Source: CAWAVN01 sp963844315 (GTDB lineage Bacteria; Planctomycetota; Planctomycetia; Planctomycetales; Planctomycetaceae). From it: a DNA stretch of 64,000 bases. The DNA is taken from assembly GCA_963844315.1 (NCBI GenBank), contig CAWJOC010000034.1, positions 496,001 to 560,000 of the forward strand. The letters run 5' to 3'. The notes under the pieces are model-generated. The model worked only from the letters and a program-made list of their open reading frames with translations. It did no database searches and had not been told where the DNA came from. The position numbers and the translations under genes were made by a program. Below, in pieces: positions 1-10,271 of this stretch (its first letter is position 1; the number at the start of each line of letters is the position of its first letter).

Positions 1-12
1 AATTGGGATCGG

Positions 13-1902
13 ATGAGGCAAAGCCCTCGACGTAGCGGCGTGACCACCTCCTGGCTTGTTCTATTCCTGCTCTGCGAGTTGGTATTTGGCCCAATTCCAA
101 GTCATGGAGCGGAAGACAACTCATCACGGACGCGGCTGGTCGTCGTGCTCTATCCCCAGAATAGCGACGGCAGTCCGGGCTATTTTGAGGTCGATCAGAC
201 GCTCAGAAAAATCTTTGCCGCCGAGTCCAAGCATCCCATCAAGATCTATAACGAATACCTCGATATCTCGAAGCCAAATAGCGAGACCGCTCTCAAGCTG
301 CAAATCAATTATTTGAAGCAGAAATACGCGGGACGCCGGGTGGATTTGGTGATTGCGGGGCTTTCGACGGCATTGGATTTCGCGCTCGGGCACAGAGATG
401 TGTTCTCGAATGCCCCGGTGGTGTTTTGTGCGGTGGAGTCGCGGGAAATCCAAAGCCTGGATTTGCCTCCCGATGTAATCGGATCCCCCTGCCAATTCGA
501 TCTTGAAGGAACCTTGGAACTGGCCCTAGGGCTGCATCCGAATCTGAAGCACGTGGCGGTGGTCGCGGGAAATGCCCCGATGGATCTTCGATGGGAAGAA
601 GAAGCGAGACGAATCTTTTATCCGTATCGAGACCGGCTGGACTTTACCTATTTGACGGGTCTCACGATGGAAGACCTGGAGAACAAGGTCGCGGCGCTTC
701 CGCCCAAAAGCATGATCTATTATCTTCACGTCTTTCAAGATGGAGCGGGAACGATTTTGATTCCCGCGAATGTCGTCGAGAGGCTGTCGAAGCACGCAAA
801 CGCGCCTATCTACAGTCACGTGAACACTTATGTTGGCCGGGGCATTGTGGGCGGACGGGTGTTTCAATTCTCCACCGAAGGCGAAAACGCCGCCCGGTTG
901 GGTTTACGGATTCTCGACGGCGAAAAGCCAGAGGATCTGGGCATCCAAAAGCCAAGCGAAACCGCCGCGATGTTCGATGACCGTCAATTGCAGCGCTTTG
1001 AGATTGATCCGGCCCTGCTTCCACCCGGAAGCATTGTCCAATTTCAGGATCTGAGTTTTTGGGAACGGTTTCGGTGGCGGATTCTCGGGATCAGCATGTT
1101 CATGATTCTCCAGGCGATTTTGATCTTCGGGCTGCTCTTTCAACGAGTGAAATGGAGGCGGGTTGAAAATCGGTTTCGCCAGGCGATTGAGGATCTAAAA
1201 ACCAGCCAGCACCAATTGCGGCAGCTTTCCGTCCGCTTGATTGAAGTCCAGGAGCAGGAGCGCCGCCGGATCGCCCGCGAGTTGCACGATGATTTCAATC
1301 AAACCCTGGCCTTGCTGGCGGTCAAGTTGGATATGCTTCGTCAAAAGCCACCCCGTTCTCAGGGCGAATTGGAGATCAAGCTGAATGAATTGTCCTCGCA
1401 AGTTCGGGATTTGTCCTCCGCCCTGCATGAATTGTCCCATGAACTGCATCCCTTGAAGCTGGAACAGTTGGGACTGGTGACGTCAATCCAATCCTTGTGC
1501 AAGGAGGTTTTCCAGAACCATTCCTTGAAAATCGAGTTTCACGCGGAGCAGACCTCAATTTCTGTGCCGCCAGAGATCGCCCTTTGCCTTTATCGCATCG
1601 TGCAGGAGTCGCTGCGAAACATCATCAAGCATAGCGGGGCCAAGGAGGCCAAGATTCGTATGACGGCTGACAAGAACGAGTTTCGCCTGGAGATCGCTGA
1701 TCGCGGAAATGGTTTCGACACCGCCCGACTTGGGAAACAAGGGGGTCTCGGGTTCATCAGCATGCAAGAGCGACTGCGGCTGGTCGGTGGTGTCATGTTC
1801 ATTAATTCCCAGCCCTTCCAAGGGACGACGATCCAGATCCGCGTTCCCCTACTTTCTTCAGAATCGCGGCAGAAACCGACACCGCAATCTGGTAAAATCT
1901 GA
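13..1902 (+). CDS. Sensor histidine kinase with periplasmic ABC-type ligand-binding domain
   Basis: Membrane sensor kinase of a NarL-type two-component pair. An N-terminal signal segment (residues about 12-33) is followed by a domain of about 300 residues that resembles the ABC-transporter substrate-binding family, then one membrane helix (about 355-376). A HisKA_3 dimerisation domain follows with the H-box RRIARELHDD, phospho-acceptor His425. A HATPase domain follows, with IVQESLRNIIKHS as N-box, DRGNGFD as G1 and GGLGFISMQERL as G2. The complete set of kinase motifs suggests an active enzyme. The response regulator starts 34 nt downstream, so the two are very likely cotranscribed. The ligand cannot be read from sequence; the RND pump downstream suggests envelope stress or drug sensing, which is inference. 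The start lies 12 nt from the window edge, so a slightly earlier start is possible. Confidence 0.92.
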   Translation: MRQSPRRSGVTTSWLVLFLLCELVFGPIPSHGAEDNSSRTRLVVVLYPQNSDGSPGYFEVDQTLRKIFAAESKHPIKIYNEYLDISKPNSETALKLQINYLKQKYAGRRVDLVIAGLSTALDFALGHRDVFSNAPVVFCAVESREIQSLDLPPDVIGSPCQFDLEGTLELALGLHPNLKHVAVVAGNAPMDLRWEEEARRIFYPYRDRLDFTYLTGLTMEDLENKVAALPPKSMIYYLHVFQDGAGTILIPANVVERLSKHANAPIYSHVNTYVGRGIVGGRVFQFSTEGENAARLGLRILDGEKPEDLGIQKPSETAAMFDDRQLQRFEIDPALLPPGSIVQFQDLSFWERFRWRILGISMFMILQAILIFGLLFQRVKWRRVENRFRQAIEDLKTSQHQLRQLSVRLIEVQEQERRRIARELHDDFNQTLALLAVKLDMLRQKPPRSQGELEIKLNELSSQVRDLSSALHELSHELHPLKLEQLGLVTSIQSLCKEVFQNHSLKIEFHAEQTSISVPPEIALCLYRIVQESLRNIIKHSGAKEAKIRMTADKNEFRLEIADRGNGFDTARLGKQGGLGFISMQERLRLVGGVMFINSQPFQGTTIQIRVPLLSSESRQKPTPQSGKI

Positions 1903-1936
1903 GAGCTGGGCCAGGACATCTTCTGAAGGGACCGAA

Positions 1937-2572
1937 ATGAAACGTCCACGGATCGTATTGGCCGATGACCACCGCATGCTGCGGGAAGCGTTCGCCCAAT
2001 TCTTGGAAGCTGACTATGAGGTGGTCGGCCAAGCGGCCGATGGCAGGGAACTCCTCACCATTGCAAACGAGCTGCGTCCCGACGTGATTGTGCTGGACAT
2101 CGGCATGCCTCTCTTGAATGGCCTGGATGCGGCCCGGAAACTTCGCTCCAATTTGCCAGACGTGAAATTGATCTTTCTCACGGTCAGTGAAGACCCGGAT
2201 CTGGCGGTGGAAGCCTTTCGGGTGGGAGCCTCGGGGTATTTGCTCAAAAACTCGGCGGCTTCGGAATTGCTGCAGGCGATCGAGGAAGCCTTGCAGGAAC
2301 GGTCCTATGTGACGCCCTTGGCGGCCAAGGGCCTGATGAATGCCTGCCTTCACCCCGCAATGGTTGAGAAGAAAGACGCGATCAGTCCCCGCAAGCGCGA
2401 AGTTCTTCAGCTTTTGACCGAAGGGCACACCATGAAAGAGATTGCCCGCATCCTCAAAATCACGCCCCGCACGGTGGCCTTTCACAAATACCAACTCATG
2501 AAGGAACTGGGGATCACCTCCAGCGCCGAGTTGGTCCGCTACGGCGTGAAAGAGCATCTTGTTTCCGAATAG
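1937..2572 (+). CDS. NarL/FixJ-family response regulator
   Basis: DNA-binding partner of the upstream kinase, about 211 aa. Residues 1-120 form a receiver domain with the acidic pair Asp10-Asp11, phospho-acceptor Asp54 (VIVLDIGMP) and a conserved Lys in YLLKNSA. The C-terminal LuxR-type helix-turn-helix contains SPRKREVLQLLTEGHTMKEI and a recognition helix around TPRTVAFHKYQLM. ATG 1937 was chosen because the protein then begins exactly at the receiver (MKRPRIVLADDH) with a GAAGGG ribosome site just upstream; an open frame extends further 5' but overlaps the kinase. It probably controls neighbouring genes, although no operator could be identified. Confidence 0.94.
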   Translation: MKRPRIVLADDHRMLREAFAQFLEADYEVVGQAADGRELLTIANELRPDVIVLDIGMPLLNGLDAARKLRSNLPDVKLIFLTVSEDPDLAVEAFRVGASGYLLKNSAASELLQAIEEALQERSYVTPLAAKGLMNACLHPAMVEKKDAISPRKREVLQLLTEGHTMKEIARILKITPRTVAFHKYQLMKELGITSSAELVRYGVKEHLVSE

Positions 2573-2746
2573 GGAGATTTTTTCCCCTGTCAGATTCTTT
2601 TTGGCCAACCTGTCACTTTTACCAGTTTCGCTCCATGAAAACGGACGGTAAGTTGCTTCGAGTTGACGGTCGTTGCAATCCATGCAAACAAGGCCCGCTT
2701 GAGTCCGCCGTTTTACGACTCTAGTGATTGAGTTACCTCAAATCTC

Positions 2747-3136
2747 ATGGAGCGCGCACGAATTATTTTAGCTGATGATCATCCAGGATTACTCGAATGC
2801 ATCGCAGCGATGCTGGAGCCTGATTTCGATGTTGTTGACATGGTCCGTGATGGACAAGCCCTGGTGGAAGCCGCGAATCGATGGCTTCCCGACGTGCTCG
2901 TCACGGATATCACAATGCCGGTCATGGATGGACTGGAGGCCGCCCGGCAACTGAAGGAACAAGGCTCCCCCGTGAAAATCGTGTTTCTCACAATTCACCA
3001 GGACCAGGATTTTGTTCGGACCGCCCTTGAAGCGGGAGCTTCCGGTTATGTCGTCAAATGCCGGTTGGCGTCGGATTTGACAATGGCCGTTATCGAAGCG
3101 CTCGCGGGCCGGCAATTTGTTTCCCCACTTGGATAA
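2747..3136 (+). CDS. Stand-alone receiver-domain protein (paralogue of the upstream regulator)
   Basis: A 129-aa receiver with no output domain. It lines up closely with the N-terminal half of the regulator at 1937-2572: both open with an R-x-x-I-[VI]-L-A-D-D-H stretch, both have the phospho-acceptor at Asp54 (here VLVTDITMP), and both keep the switch Lys (YVVKC). It stops at QFVSPLG, the position where its paralogue enters the linker to the helix-turn-helix (SYVTPLA). The simplest reading is a tandem duplication that lost its DNA-binding half. It could act as a phosphate sink or a protein-interaction regulator. It ends 5 nt before the membrane-fusion protein gene, so it is probably cotranscribed with the efflux pump. 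Confidence 0.9.
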   Translation: MERARIILADDHPGLLECIAAMLEPDFDVVDMVRDGQALVEAANRWLPDVLVTDITMPVMDGLEAARQLKEQGSPVKIVFLTIHQDQDFVRTALEAGASGYVVKCRLASDLTMAVIEALAGRQFVSPLG

Positions 3137-3141
3137 CCGCT

Positions 3142-4346
3142 ATGAAACCTTTTAAGCTCATTCACCCTCTTAGATTGCTTGGCAGTTTTGCAATCTTTGG
3201 TAGTTTGTTGTCCCTCGCGGGATGCAGCGAGGCGCCTGCGAGCACGGAACCCCCGCCGCCCAAGGTCACGATCGCCCATCCTGTCACTCGCGAGCTGACC
3301 GACTACGAGGAGTACAACGGCTGGACCGCCGCCTCGGAAACCGTGGACGTCCGCTCGCGTGTGCGGGGACACGTCATGAAGGTCAACTTCACGGATGGTG
3401 AGATCGTCACCAAGGGCAAAATCTTATTTGAACTCGATCCCCAGCCCTTTGAGGCGGAAACCGGTCGAGCCGAGGGCCAACTGGGCATCGCGGTCGCCCA
3501 ACATAATCAGGCAGTGATCGAAGAAACCCGCATTAAGCGGATCTACGAAAGAAATGCGGCCACGATCCAGGAGTATGAACAAGCCCAAGCCGCCGCAAAA
3601 TCCCTGGAGGCCCAGGTCAAATCCGCAACCGATGAAGTCAAACGCCGGAAACTGGATGAGACCTTCGCGAAGATCGCGGCCCCCATCGAAGGCAAGGTGA
3701 GCCGAGCCATGCTGACGGAAGGCAATCTCGTGAGCGTGGGAAGCAGCGATCCGGTGCTGACGACCATCGTCGATATCGACCCGATCCACGTGTATTTCAA
3801 CGTGGATGAGCGGACGCTCACCAAATATCGCGAACGAAGAAAGGCATCGCAGACCGCGCCGCTCAAACCGCTCGAACAGGCGAAGATTCCCTTCGACTTC
3901 CGCATGGAAAACGAGAAGGGGTTTCCGCACACAGGCATGCTGGATTTCGCGGACAACCGGATCGACCCGGACACGGGCAGCATTGAAATCCGCGGAAAAG
4001 CGGAAAATGCCGATGCCCGTTTTCTGCCGGGCGGAAGGATCAGGCTCCGGGTGGCTGTCAGCGACCCTTATCAAGGTGATTCTCGTTCCCGATACCGCCG
4101 TCCTCACCGACCAGGACAAGAAATATCTGTTATGCCTGAACGACGAGGATGTGGTCATCCGCAAGGACGTGACGCTGGGGAAATTGCTCGATGACGGCAT
4201 GCGGGTGATTCTTCCCGTCGACGGGGAAAAGGAAGCCCTCACTACCGAAAGACCGGGTGATTGTGGTGGGCCTGCAGCGGGCGCGGATCAATTACCCCGT
4301 GGAACCCCTGGATGAAGAGGGCAACGTCCTCGCGAAATCCAATTGA
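3142..4346 (+). CDS. RND efflux membrane-fusion (periplasmic adaptor) lipoprotein, two frame breaks
   Basis: Adaptor subunit linking an RND pump to an outer-membrane channel. ATG 3142 gives a lipoprotein signal with lipobox LAGC (Cys28). A HlyD/AcrA-like body follows: an early beta-barrel/lipoyl half (VRSRVRGHVMKVNFTDGE), an Ala/Gln/Glu-rich hairpin (about residues 105-160), the second lipoyl half (FAKIAAPIEGKVSRAML) and barrel and proximal domains (RIDPDTGSIEIRG). The frame breaks twice. Near 4074, removing one G restores DPYQVILVPDTAVLTDQ. Near 4246, removing one A restores LTTEDRVIVVGLQ. The repaired protein of about 400 aa ends at 4346 (VLAKSN), a normal family length, so sequencing indels are likelier than decay. 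The transporter gene follows 60 nt later. Confidence 0.85.
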
Positions 4347-4406
4347 CCGCAAGCGGCTTCGCCGGCATCACCCCTCAATCCATTACGCGAATAAAGTTGA
4401 CGGATC

Positions 4407-7400
4407 ATGATTTCTCATTTTTTTATCGATCGCCCGATTTTCGCCACCGTCTTGTCTATCGTCATCTTAATTGTGGGAGGAGTTGCCTACATCGGACTGC
4501 CCATCGCGCAGTATCCCGATGTCGCGCCCCGACCGTGCAGGTGACGGCGACTTATCCCGGAGCCAACGCGACCACCGTGGCGGAGACCGTCGCCACGCCG
4601 ATTGAACTGGAGATCAACGGCGTCGAGCGGATGCTCTACATGTCCTCCAAGTGCACCAACGACGGCCAGATGATGCTGGACGTGACGTTCGAATTGGGGA
4701 CGAACCTCGACACGGCCCAGGTCTTGGTGCAAAACCGCGTCGCCGTCGCCGAGGCCAAACTGCCGGAAGAAGTCAAACGCATCGGCGTCACGACCAAGAA
4801 AAAGTCGCCCAGCATTTTGATGTGCGTGAACCTGGTCTCGCCGGGCGGGCGTTACAACCAGCTTTACCTCAGCAACTTCGCCACGCTGAAGGTGAAGGAT
4901 GTACTGGCTCGCATCAACGGCGTGGGCGATGTGTCGTTTCTGGGTCCGCGCGATTACAGCATGCGGGTCTGGCTCGATCCCAACAAACTCGCCGCCAAGA
5001 GCATGACCGCGACCGACGTGATCCGCGCCATCAAAGAGCAAAACGTGCAGGTGGCCGCCGGCCGGATCGGGCAACCGCCGGTGGTGAGCGATTCCGCCGT
5101 GCCCTTCCAGTTGCCGGTGAACGTCCAAGGCCGCTTGTCCGACGCGGAGCAGTTCGAGCAAATCGTCATCAAGACGGGCGAACGCGGGCAGTTGGTCTAT
5201 CTCAGGGACGTCGTCCGCGACACCATCCCGGCGAAAGATGGGAATCCCGAAGAAAAAGGGATCGAACTGGGCGCGAAGAATTACGATGTGAACAGCTACC
5301 TCGATGGCGAGCCGTCCGTCACGTTGGCGGTGTTTCAACTTCCGGGGTCCAACGCCCTCAAGACCGCTGAGGCCATCCGCGCCGAGATGGAGGAACTGAA
5401 GAGCAAATTTCCCGAAGGCGTGGACTACCGCATCGAATACGACACCACGGTCTTCGTGGAAGAATCCATCGCCAGCGTGTTTCACACCTTGATCGAAGCC
5501 TTCATCCTGGTGTTCATCGTGGTGTTGGTGTTCCTGCAAAACTGGCGGGCGACGATCATCCCGATGGTGGCCGTGCCCGTCTCATTGATCGGGACGCTCG
5601 CGGTGTTGTCGGGCTTGGGCTTTTCCTTGAACAACCTGTCGCTGTTCGGCTTGGTGCTCGCCATCGGGATCGTCGTCGATGATGCGATCGTCGTGGTGGA
5701 GAACGTGGAGCGCTGGCTGGCCGAAGGAATGTCCCCCCGCGACGCCACTCGCAAGGCCATGGAGGAAGTCACCGGCCCCGTGATCGCGATTGCCTTGGTG
5801 CTGTGCGCGGTGTTCGTGCCGACGGCGTTCATGGCCGGGATCAGCGGCGAGTTTTATAAGCAGTTCGCCCTCACGATCGCGGCGTCGACAATCATCTCGG
5901 CGTTCAACTCCCTCACGCTTAGCCCGGCATTGAGCGCGCTTTTGCTCAAGCCGCACGCCCACGGCGAGCACGGGCCCACGCAGCAGGAAGCCCTGCCGAA
6001 ACTCGGGATTGCGATCATCGGAGGCTTGATCGCCTATATGTTTCTCTCAACTCCCATTGCCCACATGCTGGGCTATGAGGCCGCCCACACAGGAGGGCAC
6101 GGTCATGGTGGGCCTGTGGGTCCGGTTTGGCTGCGAATTGCGGTCTTTGCCCTCGGCGCGATCGTCGGATATTTTTTGAGCCGCATCGTCAACTTCCTCT
6201 TGGGCGGTTTGTTCCGCGGCTTCAACTGGGTGTTCGATGTGACGATCAAGGGCTACGGGGCCATCGTCAGCGTCTTTCTTAAAGTGTGCGTGATTATGCT
6301 GTTGGTCTATGGCGGCTTGATCGGACTGACGCTTTGGTCGCTGAAGACCGTGCCGCAAGGTTTCATTCCCGACCAGGACAAGGGCTATCTCGTGGCCAAC
6401 ATCCAGCTTCCGGATGGGGCGAGCCTGGACCGCAGCGAAGCCCTCGTCAAAAAGCTCAGCGAAGAAGCCCGCACTACAGAGGGCGTAGCCCACACCATCG
6501 ACCTGCCGGGCTACTCGACGATTCTCTCGACCAACATCAGTAACGTCGGCGGGATGTTCATCATCTTGGCGCCATTCGAGGAGCGGGCCGGAAATCCCGA
6601 ACTGTCCGCTCCGGCAATCCTCCGAAAGTTGATGCAGAAATTCAGCCAGCACCAGGAAGCCCAGATCGCGGTCTTCGGAGCACCGCCCGTGGAAGGCTTG
6701 GGCAGCACCGGCGGATTCAAATTGCAGATTGAAGACCGCAGCGGCGCGGGGCTGCGGGCGGTTCAAGGGGCGGTTCAAAACCTTGCGGAAACAGGCAGCG
6801 CCGACCCCCGCATGGCGCGACTTATTTCCACCTTCAGCGTGGCCCAGCCGCAACTTTATGTGGAAATCGACCGCGAAAAGGCCAAGTCACAGAACGTGTC
6901 CTTGGATGAGATTCACGCCACACTGCAAACCTACTTAGGCTCGGCTTACGTCAACGACTTTTCCTTCGAGAACCGCAACTGGCAAGTCAACGTGCAAGCC
7001 GCCCCCGAGTACCGCATGCGGCCCGAGGACATCGGCAGGTTGGAAGTGCGAAGCACCACCGGCCAGCGCGTGCAACTTCGCACCTTGGTCAACGTCAAAG
7101 ACACCAGCGGCCCGCCGATCGTCAACCGCTACAAGCTGCATCCCTCCGCCGAGTTGACCGGCTCCACTGTTCCGGGCGTCAGTTCCGGTCAAGCGGTGGC
7201 GATCATGGAGGAACTCGCCCAGCGGGAACTGCCCTCGACGATGGCCTTCGAATGGACCGAACTGACTCTTCAACAAAACCTCGCGGGTGAGGACTTGCTG
7301 ACAAAGCTGGTCTTTCCGCTGGCCGTGGTGTTCGTGCTGTTGGTGCTTGCCGCGCAATACGAAAGCTGGTCGCTGCCGGTGGCGATCATTCTCATCGTGC

Positions 7401-7900
7401 CGATGTGCATACTCGCCGCGATGTGCGGGGTGATGCTGGCCAGCCTCGACAACAATATCTTCGTGCAAATCGGGCTGGTGGTGCTCGTCGGATTGGCGGC
7501 CAAAAATGCGATCTTGATCGTCGAATTTGCCAAGCAGCTTGAAGACCAAGGTCAGCCCCTGTTCAAAGCCACCGTCGATGCCAGCAAGCTTCGTTTAAGG
7601 CCGATTCTAATGACATCGTTCGCCTTCATTCTCGGCGTGGTCCCTTTGGTGCTTGCCAAGGGAGCCGGGGCCGAGATGCGAAGCACGTTGGGGATTGCCG
7701 TCTTCAGCGGAATGCTGGGCGTGACGATCTTCGGCGTGTTTTTCACGCCCGTGTTCTATTACGTCATCCGCTGGTTCAGCCCCCAGAAACCCGCCGAGCC
7801 TACGGATAAACCCGGCCCGAGACACCAAACAGAACCGCCCGCACCAGAAGGCAATGGCGAACCCCACCAAGTTCCCTCGGCGGTTCCGACCGCGGGATAG
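4407..7900 (+). CDS. RND (HAE1/AcrB-type) efflux transporter, one frame break
   Basis: Proton-driven inner-membrane multidrug pump, about 1,160 aa after repair. ATG 4407 gives the canonical start MISHFFIDRPIFATVLSIV. One C appears to be missing near 4530 (restored: PDVAPPTVQVTATYPGANA); the remainder is open to 7900. The fourth membrane helix carries the proton-relay acidic pair in IGIVVDDAIVVVENV. The two porter regions and the C-terminal helix bundle (AAKNAILIVEFAKQL) are present. Unusually, between the two halves (about residues 515-610) there is an insert with His-rich stretches (HAHGEHG, HTGGHGHGG) and two extra predicted membrane helices. With the adaptor upstream it forms a pump lacking a local outer-membrane channel gene. 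Confidence 0.92.
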
Positions 7901-7947
7901 CCCTTCACACCCTCAAACGCTTTCGAGCCATCGCAAAGGAGAACATC

Positions 7948-8604
7948 ATGAGTCACGTGGATTCCTTATTGAGCCGCATCGATGCCGAGTTCGACGCCGC
8001 CAAGAAGCGCGTTGAGCAGTTTCAACAAGAAAAGGTGGCGCAGTATCAACAGCGGCAAGAACGAATGGAAACGTTCACCAACCTGTGCGACCGGCTTCGG
8101 GAAGTCTGGCGACCGCGATTGGAAGCGCTCGCGCAGAAATTCGACCAGCGGGTGAACGTGGCCCCCACCATCACGCCGACGCTCAGGCAGGCAAGGTTCC
8201 AGTTTCAGTCGCAGCTTGCAAAAATTCAATTGACCTTGTCGGCGATGACGGACAGCGACGTCCGCAATCTCGTCTTGCAATATAATCTGGAAATCCTGCC
8301 GATTCTGATGCAGTTCAAGAATACCGATCGTCTGGAAATGCCGTTGGATCAGATCGACGAGAACGCCATCGCCGCCTGGATTGACGACCGCATTTTGGAT
8401 TTCGTCAAGACTTATCTGGCACTCCACGAAGACCAGCATTACCTGACGTACCTCAAGGAATACACGGTGGAAGATCCCATCGCGAACGTGCGTTTCCCCA
8501 AATACGCCGCCGCCGCGACCTGCGAATGGAACGGCAAGACGTATTACTTCATCGGCGAAGAAACCTGCCAGGAGTTCCGCCGGAAAAACGACATCGTCGC
8601 ATGA
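7948..8604 (+). CDS. Coiled-coil protein with C-terminal YHS-like domain
   Basis: A 218-aa cytoplasmic protein of unknown function. The first 60 residues are Gln/Glu/Arg-rich and likely coiled coil. The last 45 residues (DPIANVRFPKYAAAATCEWNGKTY onward, ending GEETCQEFRRK) resemble a YHS domain, which usually starts DPVCGM and ends in an YYF-x-S-x-x-C-x-x-F motif. Here the first Cys is replaced (DPIANV), so a classical two-Cys metal site is not complete. It starts 47 nt after the RND gene with AAAGGAG at a good ribosome-site distance, so it is probably the last gene of the efflux operon. A metal-related role is only a guess from the YHS likeness. Confidence 0.82.
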   Translation: MSHVDSLLSRIDAEFDAAKKRVEQFQQEKVAQYQQRQERMETFTNLCDRLREVWRPRLEALAQKFDQRVNVAPTITPTLRQARFQFQSQLAKIQLTLSAMTDSDVRNLVLQYNLEILPILMQFKNTDRLEMPLDQIDENAIAAWIDDRILDFVKTYLALHEDQHYLTYLKEYTVEDPIANVRFPKYAAAATCEWNGKTYYFIGEETCQEFRRKNDIVA

Positions 8605-9060
8605 ACGCGGCTTGTGAATCGACTGGCCGATCCCGTTTGCAAGGGCTCGCCGCCATCAAACACCGGCTTATTGAATCGGAGCAGGAACAGCGGACCTTAA
8701 AATCTCGCATCACGACTTGATCCTGCCGATTCGTGACCGCCGGGATCAAAGCACGGACCGCTTCTTTGGGCTGATCCTTCACGGCGCGAATCAGCGGGCC
8801 GGCTTCTCACCGATTGCCATTTCCCAAGTCCGCCCGCAAACGCCGCATCCCGCCAGCTTCCAATCTTCCCCCAGCGCGAACTGCCACGGGACATCATTCA
8901 GAAACGCATGAATGGTGTTGTTGGGGTTCCATCCGGCGCGACCGCTGCCCGCCTGGGAGGATTGACGTCGCTCCCAAACAGCGTTTCCTATCAGTTTTTC
9001 CGTTTTTTTTCGTCGATCCTCACCTGGGGTGCGTTTAAAGAAGTGGGTGAGCGATGATCC
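8605..9060. other. Intergenic, 456 bp, no supported gene
   Basis: No convincing gene on either strand. The minus strand has an open stretch across 8700-8960 whose translation is not obviously random (for example LAGCGVCGRTWEMAIG) but it lacks a plausible start, is broken near 8790, and runs into the sigma-factor gene. It might be a degraded gene remnant. The promoter of the sigma operon should lie in the last 100 bp. Confidence 0.4.
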
Positions 9061-9618
9061 ATGCCTCTGAATGACTCTGAATTGGTGGAATGTTGGCAAC
9101 GCGGCGACCCCGACGCGTTTGAGGCGATCGTGCGCCGATGGGAGGCCCCCATTGGACGCTTTTTGTCGCGGATGGTGGGAAGCCCTGAGGATGCCCAAGA
9201 CCTGACCCAAGAAGTTTTTCTCCGCGTCCATCAAGCGCGGGAAAGTTACCATGAAAATGGAGCCTTCCAAGTTTGGCTTTATCGGATTGCGCTCAACGCG
9301 GCCCGCGATGCGGCACGCCGTCGTCAAAAGAGGCCAAATCCCATCGAAAACTGCGAGCAGGAATTGCCGCAAGCGTCACCCGAGGCCGAGTCCCAAAGCA
9401 ACGAGTTGGCCGATGCCATTGAACACATTATCGCGAATTTGTCCGATGCGCTCCGAGAGGTGCTCATTCTGCGGCACTACGAAGAAATGAGTTTCGCGCA
9501 GATGTCGCGGTTATTAAAGATTCCGGCCAGCACCCTGAAGTCCCGGTTTTCAACCGCCCTGATGCGTGTTCGTGACCGGCTTAGGGAACGGGGCTTTCTT
9601 TTTGAGGATCACCCATGA
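9061..9618 (+). CDS. ECF-type RNA polymerase sigma factor
   Basis: A 185-aa sigma-70 family factor with only regions 2 and 4, as in extracytoplasmic-function sigmas. Region 2 contains LSRMVGSPEDAQDLTQEVFL (about residues 37-56). Region 4 contains the helix-turn-helix EEMSFAQMSRLLKIPASTLK (about 142-161). The linker is Gln/Glu-rich and short. The stop overlaps the start of the zinc-finger anti-sigma gene by 4 nt, so the two are translationally coupled, the usual arrangement for a membrane-tethered stress sensor. Targets are unknown. Such sigmas often control their own operon, but no -35/-10 pair was identified. Confidence 0.95.
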   Translation: MPLNDSELVECWQRGDPDAFEAIVRRWEAPIGRFLSRMVGSPEDAQDLTQEVFLRVHQARESYHENGAFQVWLYRIALNAARDAARRRQKRPNPIENCEQELPQASPEAESQSNELADAIEHIIANLSDALREVLILRHYEEMSFAQMSRLLKIPASTLKSRFSTALMRVRDRLRERGFLFEDHP

Positions 9619-10271
9619 TGAACTGTTCCCAAACGCAAGGGAAACTGCCTCTGCTGCTCTACGGCGATCTGGATGGCGGCGATGCGCTGGCCATCGAGAC
9701 CCATCTGGCGGAATGCAACACTTGTCAAACCGCCTTAAAGGAACTGGCGCGAGTCCGTGACCTCCTGGATTTTGTGCCTGCGCATAACCTGCGCGTGGAT
9801 ATGGGCCACTTCTCGGATGCGGTTTCACCAAGGAAAATCCAGCCCTCTGGGCCGTGGAAGCGATATGCTTTCTGGGCTATGCCGGCGGTCCTTTTAATCG
9901 CCTTCATGTTCAATTTGGAAGTCCGGTTTGAGAAGCACCAGTTCATCGTCCTTTGGGGAGATGTGCCCCAGGAGGAAGAGCGCGAGACGATCGCTCCCCG
10001 CGAATCCGAACCCATCCCGCCGGTGAGCGATTCTGCGGCAGCGACCCAAAAGCTCGATGAGCGAATTCGCGTGTTGGACGAGTTGGTCCACGCGCTGGCC
10101 GATCAAGTACACGCGCACGACCGAGCTCAGCGCGACCGGCTTTCGGCTCTGCAAACCCGGCTCCACTTTTTGGAGCAAGTCTCCCGCGAGTATCGCGACC
10201 AAGCCAATCGAAGTGTGGCCGCCCTCTACGCGGCGTGCTTTCCCAACGCCTCTCAAGGAAAAATCCAATGA
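9615..10271 (+). CDS. Transmembrane zinc-finger anti-sigma factor
   Basis: 218 aa. The N-terminus carries the zf-HC2 / anti-sigma zinc motif HLAECNTCQ (H-x3-C-x2-C, about residues 29-36). A single membrane helix follows (about 76-94, AFWAMPAVLLIAFMF). The periplasmic part has a charged, probably coiled-coil segment (KLDERIRVLDELVHALADQV). The role is to hold the sigma factor encoded just upstream at the membrane until a signal arrives. ATG 9615 overlaps the sigma stop; ATG 9618 is an equally possible start one codon later. The downstream gene again overlaps by 4 nt, giving a tightly coupled three-gene operon. Confidence 0.92.
   Translation: MMNCSQTQGKLPLLLYGDLDGGDALAIETHLAECNTCQTALKELARVRDLLDFVPAHNLRVDMGHFSDAVSPRKIQPSGPWKRYAFWAMPAVLLIAFMFNLEVRFEKHQFIVLWGDVPQEEERETIAPRESEPIPPVSDSAAATQKLDERIRVLDELVHALADQVHAHDRAQRDRLSALQTRLHFLEQVSREYRDQANRSVAALYAACFPNASQGKIQ

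Noticed and set aside
1802..2683. 293-codon minus-strand open frame
   Set aside because: Antisense to the kinase end and the response regulator, which have clear domain motifs.
4487..5539. 350-codon minus-strand open frame, rich in His
   Set aside because: Fully antisense to the RND transporter; the His richness mirrors GTG/ATG codons on the coding strand.
8791..9372. 193-codon minus-strand open frame across the sigma-factor start
   Set aside because: Most of it is antisense to the well-supported ECF sigma gene, with no ribosome site; only 8700-8960 might be an old gene remnant.
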